Positions 22,928 to 32,248 of a stretch of DNA of 64,000 nucleotides are shown here, piece by piece. Under the pieces are notes generated by a model. That model was not told the origin of the DNA. It searched no databases and worked only from the letters and a program-made list of their open reading frames with translations. The translations under genes and the position numbers were made by a program. Numbering within the stretch: the first letter of the stretch is position 1; each line of letters begins with the position of its first letter. The stretch is from the NCBI RefSeq assembly GCF_025602895.1, contig NW_026516219.1, positions 372,001 to 436,000 on the forward strand, given 5' to 3'. Source of the DNA: Polychytrium aggregatum. Taxonomy: Eukaryota; Chytridiomycota; Chytridiomycetes; Polychytriales.

Positions 22928-24785
22928 ATGTCCTTCTTTGAAAATATCCTCCAAAAAGTTGAGCAGGTGAGCTGCTGTCGAAAGCTCGTTGACACCGCCA
23001 AGGACCAGGATCGATCCTCGGGGATAGCCATATCGATTTTGCATCTTACTGACGGGCTCTGGATCTGGACTCCATCGCCTTTCTGTTTCCGTGCTGTTAG
23101 AGCCTTGAGGGCCAGGCACAAGGCGGGAACCAACAGGGTTACCCTCATCAGCAGCAGGGCTACCAACAGCAAGGCTACCAGCAGCAAGGCTATCAGCAGC
23201 AGGGATATCAGCAACAGGGATATCAACAGCAAGGCTACCAACAGCAGGGCTATCAGCAACAGGGATATCAGCAGCAGGGATATCAGCAACAGGGATATCA
23301 GCAACAGGGATATCAACAACCTCACCAGCAGCAGCCCCACCAACAGCAGGGTGGCTACCAGAGCTACTCGTCAGCATCCTCGACCCACTACCAGCAGACC
23401 ACAACCACAACCCACCAGCAGCAGGGTGGATACCAGCAAACCACCACCACCCAGCAGTACTCCTACCAGCAGTCGGGAGGCCGATACAAGGTACTGCCAT
23501 CGTCATGCGCCGCCAATCCCAGCACATACTTTCCTCGATGATGTCCCGATCGATCTGTTGAATCAGCGTTGCTCGCTGAGGGTCCATTCTTGAACTGCCC
23601 GCCGTTGTCCGGACGATCAATGACCCACTCATTGATATGTCAACTCACTGACTCCCAAACCATCCGCTTGTGCCAGGCTCTGTTGATCGGAATCAACTAC
23701 ATTGGTGGCAAGAGTCCTCTCAATGGATGCATCAATGATGTCCAGAATGTCCGAAACTGGCTTCTCCATCGCAACCCAGCCTATGGTCAGAACATGCTTG
23801 TTCTCACCGACGATCAGCAGGACCCATCCAAGATCCCAACACGCGCCAACATGCTGAACGCATTCCGATGGCTCGCAGCCGATGCTCGTCCTGGAGATCA
23901 CTTGTTCTTCCACTATTCGGGACACGGTGCCACTCAGAAGAACCTGGACGGAACTGAAGCTTCTGGCTTCGACGAAACCCTTGTTCCTGTCGACTATGAG
24001 AGGGCCGGACAGATTGTGGATGACGACGTCCACGCTATTCTCTGCAAGCCACTGCCTCAAGGCTGCAATCTTGTTGCGTTCATGGACTGCTGCCACTCTG
24101 GCACGGTGTTTGATCTGCCGTACACATACGGTGTTGATGGCAATCTTGACATCACGATCCGAGACAACAAGGCCGAGGCAGTCAAGCATGGAACCAAGGT
24201 AGGTCAATACTATATCGCTCAAACACGACTTTGATATAGGTTTGGGCGGTTGAGATGGAGTACTGACCAGGCTCAACTCGTACGCCAGGCTTTCTTTGCG
24301 TTGCTACAAAAGGACAACACCACCGCCCTGCGGGAGGTCGAGTCGGCAATCAAGCTATTTATCACGCCGGACCAGCAGCAGCAGAGTGCGCCGAACGAAG
24401 AAATGGCTCGGCAGCGCGACACCACCCGAGCGACCATCGTCCAATTCTCTGGATGCCGAGATGACCAGACCTCGGCCGATGCTCAGATTCAAGGCCGTGC
24501 GTCTGGAGCTCTGTCGTGGGCCCTCATGACTGTTCTCCAACGCAACCCAAACCCGACCTACACCGAGCTGCTTCGCGAAACTCGCGGGCTGCTCCAGGGC
24601 AAATACAGCCAAGTTCCGCAGATGTCGACCGGATTCCAGGTAATGTTGCAATGGTCAAGTGGGGACAATGTAGGACCGATGACTGGCGCTCATTGTTGAC
24701 CAAATTTCCGGGTTGCTAACGTTGCATGCTACTGTTGGGGGGTCTGCTACAGATGGACGTTCACAGCGCGCGTTTCCAGGTGTGA
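22928..24785 (+). CDS. Type I metacaspase, copy 2
   Basis: Second member of a head-to-tail pair. Five exons (22928-22966, 23101-23490, 23677-24198, 24289-24639, 24753-24785), all phase 0, give 444 residues. The layout matches copy 1: MSFFENI start, QQGYQ prodomain, p20 with HYSGHGA and MDCCHSG, then p10 with FSGCRDDQTSADA and a final 33-base exon (MDVHSARFQV). The p20 exon and even the intron before it are almost identical to copy 1, while the N-terminal exons, the loop after HGATQKN (LDGTEASGF versus TNGTEADGT) and the start of the p10 exon differ strongly. This is a recent duplication or a pair kept alike by gene conversion, with possible change of substrate-loop specificity. Both dyads are present, so neither copy looks dead. 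Confidence 0.95.
23133..23325 (+). repeat. Coding 15-bp repeat (QQGYQ) in metacaspase 2
   Basis: Same 15-bp unit as in copy 1, with about three more units at the 5' side, so the array length differs between the two genes. Confidence 0.9.
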
Positions 24786-25087
24786 GCACGGATCATAGTT
24801 GCTCTCCATGGAGTTCCCGGACATGCCGTGTCGCAGTGAAGTGAGGCGTTCCGTTTAGGAACGCTGGTCATGTTTAGCCTCTTCATCGATCCCGAATACA
24901 CTCCCCTCTACATAATCAGCTTCGAATCTCGGCGCTGCACTGGCAGGCCCTAATCAATAGCGACGTGTACGCACAAGCAGGCCATCCATTCACCCAACTC
25001 GCTTAGCTTCGCTCTATATGTATTGTATTTCGTCTGCACGCAGTGCTCGCCAAGTTCCGATGGGCACATGGCAATAGGCTTGCTGGC
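24786..25087. other. Convergent 3' region
   Basis: About 300 bases between the stop of metacaspase 2 (+) and the stop of the transporter gene (-). Nothing recognised. Confidence 0.5.
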
Positions 25088-27630
25088 TTAAGTTCTTGGA
25101 CAGCCCTGTGCACTCGCTGGACATAGAATCGGCGTCACAAACGCACCGCCGACAACACCCCCGACCTTCAGACCAGCTGTGAATATTGCTGCTATGCCCT
25201 CGCCGAAGATGAGGCCGGTGGCCAAGGCCCAGCCCCACAGCAGCCATGAATTGACGTTGACCCGCTCCCACAACAGGGCCGTCAGGACACCGAGAGACAT
25301 CACCACCGAGTACTGGCCGCCACCGAGCAGCATCGCGATGCCGACGGCGGGTGGACTCGGCAGATACCGCCGGTACCGCCAAGGTACCCGGCGTTTGTAG
25401 TACTCCAAGGCCGGGTAGATCAAGACAAGGACGAGCGAAAGGATGGCAGAGCTGAGTTGGATGGGCTGGGCAGAGTCGGATGTGAGTGACTTTGTGATCG
25501 CCGACCACGCGCCGATCCCGAGCAGATCAAAGGCACAGCCCTCATCCAGGTTCAAATCCAACAGGCACGGATAGGCGTTGGCCATGAGGATAAGCAGGCA
25601 TCCAGCCAAGATCATGCCGATAATGGATCCGAGCAGGGTCGAACAGCACTGGGCTCGGATTGTCGGTCGCATGGCAGCAGGCGGCTTGGGCTGATCCATG
25701 GATGTCTTGGAGCCCAGGGTTGCATCCTCCGAATCCTTTGGACCGCTTGGATCACTCGGATAATCGGGCTCGGCTGAATCTGTGAGTTCCGGGGTAGAGA
25801 AGAATATATACGTTGGCGCTGTGCAGACAAGATACATGGTGTTGTGTGCAGGCAAACGTCTCGATAGTTCAACTCCGTGGCACATATCAGTCTGTAATCG
25901 TGCTGTGCCGGTAGAGAAATCCAGTCGACGGCCGCCAAACAATCAACCAACTGGGCGCCTCAGCGATGTCGTGGTGGTCGAACTTACTCAAAATGTCGCC
26001 TTCGGCTGCGTTGGCATTTTCGATCCCGACAAAGGCGAAGATGAATGCGCACAGAAATCCAAAGATGATATCGCCCGCCGGGATCGGGAACTGTGCATTC
26101 AGCGTGACAACGACCATGAAAAACGAGATGGTCAGCCCAAAGAGCCACTGCCATGCTGGCATCATATCTTCGGCAGCCACTCCGAGCTGATGTCGCTTCT
26201 CGTCGACATAGAGACGGATTCGAAGGAGCGAGGCCATGTTCATGGAGATGATTTCTAAGCTGTGCTTGAAATGTGTCCAGATCGGGTGGATGTTGAGGAC
26301 AATTTCGGTGAGAGCGGCGCACAGCAGTATCGTGGCCCCGGGCCAGAGCATCCAGTTTCGGGGCGATGGTGGGCTTGGAGTGAAATACTGGATGACGTTT
26401 GGATCGCTGCTGGAGGGAACACCCGCGCATAGGCCGACGCCGACCAGGACCGGGCCGACCAATCCCCACGAAAGCACAGACCCGAGCATCATGGAGCCCG
26501 TCAGACGAGGGCCGAATATCATCCCGGCTCCAAAGAAGGCCGGCGACCAGCTGATGAACCAGCCCCAGTTTTCGGGCCGTTGTGCATCGGTCCATCCGAG
26601 GCCGTACAGCCATGCTATGCCGAGCATTATTGAGAAACAAACAGGTGAGTCTCTTACCGAGGACATGATGATGATGATGATGATGGTGATGATGAGAAGG
26701 CATCGCAGAGAGCAGCCACAAGAAGGATCCTCGCCGCCGGAGCACCCGATCAACCTTTCGTATTCTGCACCGTCCGTCTCCAAACCAGTAACCATTCATG
26801 GCGAAACCATCCGTGCCTGCTCAATGGTTTGTAATTCTCACCAAAGACATGCCAGGAGCCGAACAGTCCAGGGGCAAAGTGTGCCAAGATGCACCAAATA
26901 ACCGACAGCATCATGCCGACAGATACAATGATGATGTTGGCCCGGGTTTTGTTCATGACCACCGTTGTGCTTTTTCCTTCGTACGAGTGGATCGTCCAGA
27001 CTTCGCTATGCTGGGCGGTTAGATGGGCCGCTTGGACTCTGTTGGCTGCCGCGCTCGCATCGACCGGACCGTTCTCATGGGAGCTGAGAGCCGGAAACTC
27101 GCTGCCAGCTGGGACTTGGTCGGTGGGCAAGGGCGAGACTTGCCATGGCCGACACGACGATCCAGACCAGGCCTGGTACTGGATTCGATTGCGCAAGACA
27201 AAGAAGAGCCTGAAGGGAATCGAGAAGAAGACACCGAAGAGGGCGCTGGCGAAGCCGAGCGCATAGGTTCGCTTGGAGGCGGAAATGTCGCTCCCAAAGA
27301 GACGAATGTTGTAGCTCATCGGAATAGCTGTCAGGTTGATGGGACATATCCAGTGTGAGTCGGAGGAATGTCTTTGGTAGGTGGAGGTGAGAGAGTGGGT
27401 GGGTTGGGGTCCTGTGTAAGGACTATGTGGGAAATGGAAGCACAGCGGTTGGGGAGTGGTGGGAAACGCAGCGTCGTTGCAATCGGCTGTCTGGCCATCG
27501 AACGAATCATACCAGAGAGGAACAACGCCAGACTGCCGATTAAGGTCGCCGCCGTCTGGACGGCAAGGCTCTCTCGGAAGGTCGTTCCATACCACCGCTT
27601 GAAGTGGCCGGCGAGTTCGTGTGTTTGCAT
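25088..27630 (-). CDS. OPT-family oligopeptide/metal-chelate transporter
   Basis: Multi-pass membrane protein of the OPT superfamily (YGL114W/YSL-like branch), predicted to import small peptides or metal complexes by proton symport. Exons 27630-27513, 27327-26842, 26614-25988 and 25779-25088 join in phase to 640 residues. Supporting segments are AVQTAATLIGSLAL (the ENVxVQT region of the family), YALGFASALFGVFFSIPFR, ENWGWFISWSPAFFGAGMIFGP, SPRNWMLWPG and a C-terminus with several hydrophobic helices (LGSIIGMILAGCLLILM; WGWALATGLIFGEGIAAIF). The start is uncertain: ATG 27630 leaves out the first one or two helices expected in the family, so a further 5' exon around 27650-27890 is likely, or the gene is 5'-truncated. 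The stretch after FFVLRN also lacks the usual PSGxATA motif, so part of exon 2 may be wrongly spliced in this model. Confidence 0.8.
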
Positions 27631-28641
27631 GGTTGTCGAGGGAGGCAGCTTCAGCAACGTTGGGCCAGATCGATCAACTTGAAACTGGAGTGGGAGCAAG
27701 GGCCGAAGCAGAAGAAGGACCAGGCAAATCAAACAACCAGGAACAAGATGCTGCAGCAAGTATCGCAGCTAGTCCACCGAGGAGAAGGACTGCGGGCGGT
27801 AGAAATAGGGCGACAGCATCTGGGCGATCTATCGAGACGATCCATCCGGCAGTCATCGGGCAGGAAAATGAGACATTGAACCAGGCGGCCATTGTATACC
27901 GAAATGGCCTGGCAACATGTCACAATCGCCAATCATGGGGCATAATGCACAGACACTCAGTGGTGACGACAGTATTCACAAGCAGAGCCATTCCGCCTGA
28001 GTCCCCGGCGGGTTGGATCCTGAATCGGAACGAGTCCATTCACCTCCACAACAATCGCAAAGCTGAACCGATGGGCACTGCCTGCCTGCACTACGACACC
28101 ACTGGCAATAATCGCGGGTTGTGTGGGTCCAATGACTTTGATCGGTACCCAAACTCCATGAAATCCGCTCGCTGAGGTCCACCGGCGATTTTTTATCTTT
28201 GGTTTGTGTCTTCCTCCCTCACACAGGGAAATGATAATATCCATTTGAACGGGTGTGCGATCTGATCCGACGACGCCGCGTTTGTCCGCATGAGATGATG
28301 GATCCCATTTTTTCCAACACGTTATAACTTCGAGCGTCATGTTTTTCTTGGAGGGGCCGTACAAACGAAGAGGTCGGTATTCAAAAGCACTGGCACCAAG
28401 CGACTACAGCACAGGCTTCAACTATCGTCCGCCAAGACCACACACACGATCAATTCACCGAGATTCCAGGGCCGACTCGGACCAGCGGAGGAAGCTGACG
28501 AGTCGGCCGTGCAGGGTCTCTCGAAGGGCAAGGAAACCGAATCAAACCGAATCAAAGTCAAAATCACAATCAAATCAAAATCACAATCAAGTCAAAATCA
28601 CAATCAAATCAAATATACAAGGGCAAACACTGCACACACTC
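27631..28641. other. Region upstream of the transporter gene
   Basis: Probably holds a missing first exon of the OPT gene (hydrophobic minus-strand coding potential at 27680-27890, for example LLLGGLAAILAAASCSW) and its promoter. From 28180 on I see no gene. A simple repeat lies at 28540-28620. Confidence 0.4.
28540..28620. repeat. aatcaaaatcac simple repeat
   Basis: About 80 A-rich bases made of caaatc/aaaatcac units, just beyond the 3' end of the minus-strand gene that stops at 28642. Confidence 0.85.
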
Positions 28642-29966
28642 CTATTTGATGCGCACAGCCGGCTTGTTTCCAAAAAGACGATCCTCCTGGATAAGGGCAT
28701 CAATCTCACGCAAAAAATCCGAGATGGCCATGGTCGATTCTTCGTTCGTGGTGCTGCTTCGAGCGGTCGAGGGGTTGCTCTTGAAGGAATCTTGGCCAAG
28801 GCGAGGGGACGAGCGACGCTGGGGCGGAACGGGGGCTTCTTCGATGATGGAAAAGCGGTCGGCTTCGGGCGAGATACCCATGGTTTGCAGCCAGCCATTG
28901 ACCGTCTCGGCAGTGACGGCCTTGGGAAGACGGACGTGCAGTTCATAGGCGCCGTTGGACTTGGCACGCGACTGCACCCGAATGCTCTCAGGGTAGAAGC
29001 GGTGCAGCGTAGAGAGGACATGAGCAACACGGTCCAAACGATAGTAATGAGCCCGGGCGGCACTCTTGAATTCCTGAATGGCCGTGGGCGACAAGGGGGC
29101 TGGTTGAGGGGAGGTGATCGTGCCAAGCTTGGATGCGGGAGAGTCAGAGAGGCTGCTTGGCCCATCCAAGGATATTGCACATGCCAATCGATGGAATATG
29201 GTCAATAACGAGCCGGTGGCGTATTACTTGTTCTCACTCCAACCGCTGAGCCACCTCGATGGCTGCTATGCAGAATAGAACGACGCCGCCAGTGCCGTTT
29301 GGGCCGGAGGTCAGGCAGTGCAGTGCTTACCTGAAGGACAGACCAACAGTCGGACGAAAAGCCGACCCTGCAATCGGAGACGTGAAGGCTTTGGGCTTGA
29401 CTCTGGACTCGGAAAGCTCTCGGACATGGGTGGAGACCTCGGTCGTGTATTGCTTCGGCTGAGGGAGGCCCCAAAAGGTGAGCGTGTATCCATGCTGTTT
29501 GGAGAAAGAACGGATGGCAGTCAGCCGTCAATAGGCTGGAATCAGCGTGCATGCAGCTGGGAACTGGGCTTTGGATCGACACCGGGGTGGCAGCAGGAGC
29601 GAACTGGAGCCAGCAGGAGCCAGCAGGAGCCAACTGGAGCCAACTGGAGCCATGCGCTGTCGTGACGGAGACGATAGAGTCGCTGCGTGCACTCACCTTG
29701 TGGCTTGGAGTGAGAGTCGAGAGGTTGGGTGAGACGCCGGCAGGAGCGAAATTGCGGTGGTTGTCGTTCGGGGAGAACGGGCTGGTGAGCCAAACATTGG
29801 TGTGCAGAGAAGAAGCAGGGACGATCCGGGGTCCAAAGGCAGCCAGAGGACGCCGGAGGCCGTGGATGGCGAGTGCAGACGCCCGGCCCAGGATGGGCGG
29901 CGGGTGAAGTGGAGGCCTCGTCCACAGACGGAGGAACCTCCACGCCAGTGATCGCAACGTCGACAT
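28642..29966 (-). CDS. Putative mitochondrial protein of unknown function
   Basis: Three exons, 29966-29697, 29494-29367 and 29152-28642, join in phase into 302 residues. I do not recognise the family. The N-terminus (MSTLRSLAWRFLRLWTRPP) is basic, tryptophan- and leucine-rich and free of acidic residues, as in mitochondrial targeting peptides. Exon 2 encodes a compact segment (YTLTFWGLPQPKQYTTEVS). Exon 3 encodes a likely small alpha/beta domain (EFKSAARAHYYRLDRVAHVL; YELHVRLPKAVTAETVNGWLQ) and ends with a helix near KPAVRIK. No membrane segments. A mitochondrial ribosome or RNA-related role is possible from size and leader only. Intron 1 holds an agccagcaggagcc repeat. The exon joins rest on phase and splice consensus; intron 2 uses a weak GTCGGC donor. 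Confidence 0.65.
29603..29651. repeat. ggagccagca minisatellite
   Basis: Short tandem units of ggagccagca / ggagccaact inside intron 1 of the unknown mitochondrial-protein gene. Confidence 0.8.
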
Positions 29967-30322
29967 GGAGCTCTCTGCTGGGGAGGAAAGAGGGAAGGCC
30001 TCGGCCGCGGCCGGCTTTATATTCGAGTATCGAATGACAGGTATATCAGGAGCGAGGGCGCATGACCGCGACGTGGACGAATCGCCGCGGGCTTGATCAC
30101 GTGTGCGCCACATGCCTGTTGTTCGCCATCCAACCGCCACCCATCCAGCAACCGCCGTCCATCAATCGCCATCCAGCAACCGTCACCCGACGATCACCCG
30201 ACGATCACCCGACGATCACCAGCCAGTAGCCGGTATCCGCCAACCGGTATACGCCAACCGGTATACGCCAGCCGGTATCGAGCAGTCGCACAATCATTCA
30301 ACATTCGCCATTCCCTTTGACC
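29967..30322. other. Divergent promoter region
   Basis: About 350 bases between the unknown mitochondrial-protein gene (-) and the GLTSCR1-domain gene (+). Contains direct repeats cgatcacccga (30185-30220) and aaccggtatacgcc (30240-30275). No gene. Confidence 0.5.
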
Positions 30323-31816
30323 ATGAACCCAACCCTCCAGTCCCAGTCCCAGTCCCAGTCCCAGTCCCAACAGCCCAGCGGCCAGATACCGATGACAGTC
30401 CATCCGTCCATCGCATCTGCAGCCGCAGCCGCATCCACGCCATCGGCGAGTCTGGGGCAGCTGGCCTCTCCCACCGCTCGATCGCAAGCTGCACAGATCA
30501 CTTCTTCCTCAATATCCACCTCACAGTTCTCGATGTCCTCGCAGCCCCTTGCCGGCGCTGCATCGCAAGCCGCCTCTCGATCAGGGCGGATCCCAAATCC
30601 TGCTGCCTTCCGCTCAACAGTGGCACAACCAGCATCGACCATGCTCTCCATCAGCCCATCGACCCTCGCGATTAACCCAGCGGCCGCGACAGTCAATCCG
30701 GCCGCGATGCAGTCGGCAATGGGGGCCTTTCCCGTTGTGGGAGTGCCTCCGGGCCGCCCGCCTATCCTCTCGACTCCCATCAAGAATGTTCTCAAGCCCG
30801 ATATCCAGATCAATGCCAACAGGGTGCCCTATACCAGCACGCCCGTGTCTTCGACGAAGCGGACCTATACCAAGAGAATCAAGACAGCGCCAGGTAAGGG
30901 AGCGATGAAGAGGAAGGATGGCTGCCGATCGATGCCGGTGCTCCACCGCTCCAGCCCTGGAAACTGACTTTGACCCAACGGCCACTCCCTCCAACCGCGG
31001 GCAAAACACACGAAAGTCGTCAGGCCCCACGAGATCGCCATTCCTCCGCCTGACCGGGCACCAGAGGATATCGCCCACAACGAAGAGATCAAGCGGAGGT
31101 GTGTATCTTGACGAAGAACCGTCCGATGTGCTGTCGCCTCCCACCACCAACCCGCTGCTGGAGCTCAACAATGTCCATCTGCGCATCCATGTCGCCAGGT
31201 TCTCGGAGACTCTCAAGCGCGACCAAGAGGTCGTTCAAGTGCCTCATCCGAGCCGGCCGTTTGCTTCCCTCCATGATGCCGTCGAGACTCTTTTCAGCTA
31301 CCATATTCTGCAGGGCTCACGCGAAGCCCAAAAGTTCTCTGAGCACGAGCAGGCCACCCACAGTAAGCACCGCTCATGAACCCGTTGGGCAGATGTTCTG
31401 CAAAGTCTATATAGACGGTGACATCCCCAAGGGACGAGCAGGACAACATCGGCGCTGATTACCGTTGCTCATTCCTCACATCGTGTCCTGTCCGCGCTTT
31501 GCTTCGGCATTGAATGGCGTCTGTAGAGCGGAAGGCAGAAGCACTGCTTCACGAAAGCCAGCAGCTTGTCCGCCGATTCCGTCGGATCCAGGAGAAGGAC
31601 GAAAAGGTATGCACCGCCGTGTCGATGTTGTGTCCAGCCGTCTTCGCACGGCGACTGGATACTCCATGCTTGGCAGGCAAGCGGGAGCGACCCCGGGCTG
31701 ACGAGTGACCCGCTCTGTCCTTCCTCGAGCAGGCCGCTGTTCCAAGATACATCCAAAAGTTTGGCGAACACCTCGTCGACAACAACTTTCCGAGCGGGGA
31801 TATCAGCGGCCTGTAG
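30323..31816 (+). CDS. GLTSCR1-domain protein (putative SWI/SNF-type subunit)
   Basis: Four exons, 30323-30893, 30955-31362, 31527-31606 and 31733-31816, join in phase to 380 residues. The first half is low complexity (QSQSQS start, then S/A/P-rich), with a basic patch near residues 180-190 (KRTYTKRIK), a possible nuclear signal. The second half matches the GLTSCR1 conserved region: an RDQEVVQVPHPSRPFASLHDAVETLFSYHI stretch, interrupted by an intron, then a coiled helix ending QQLVRRFRRIQEKDE. In animals GLTSCR1 (BICRA) defines the non-canonical BAF remodeller; fission yeast has a GLTSCR1-domain protein too. A chromatin-remodelling role is therefore likely but inferred. The last exon (28 codons) ends in a short FGEHLVDN helix. 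It diverges from the unknown mitochondrial-protein gene. Confidence 0.78.
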
Positions 31817-32248
31817 CATGCATGAGCAGAGAGACGCTGGGCCCGTATCCATCCCTGCCTTTGCAGCCCATAAAAACAACAAGCGCAACGTCGTCTTGGG
31901 CCGTGTGCACGAATCCCGTGTGCACGAATCCCGTTTGCATGAATACCGTTTGCTAATCTCCGCGAGTGACTGTCGATTGATGGGCCATAACCATGATTGC
32001 CCATCGATACACTGGAAACGGAGTCAACGCGCACAGGTTGCGGATCAAAGACACTCTGTTTCATTGGGAGCGCTTAGCGGCTTTACATAGCTGGTGTGGA
32101 TAAGGGGCGTCATGGCACACAGCACCGTCAAGGATCACAACGGACTCGCCTTCGACGGGGGAGGTAAGCCCACCGGCGGATCTGAGTCGGAGCAGAGGCT
32201 TGACAGCAACGGTGGGACAAAGCCTACCGATGCCACAGGTGCGTCCCA
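31817..32248. other. Convergent 3' region
   Basis: Between the stops of the GLTSCR1-domain gene (+) and CBK1 (-). Short direct repeats gtgcacgaatcccgt lie near 31905-31945. No gene. Confidence 0.5.

Noticed and set aside
26640-26720. Poly-histidine or isoleucine-rich protein segment
   Set aside because: An atg/atgatg microsatellite inside an intron of the OPT gene; splicing in phase removes it.
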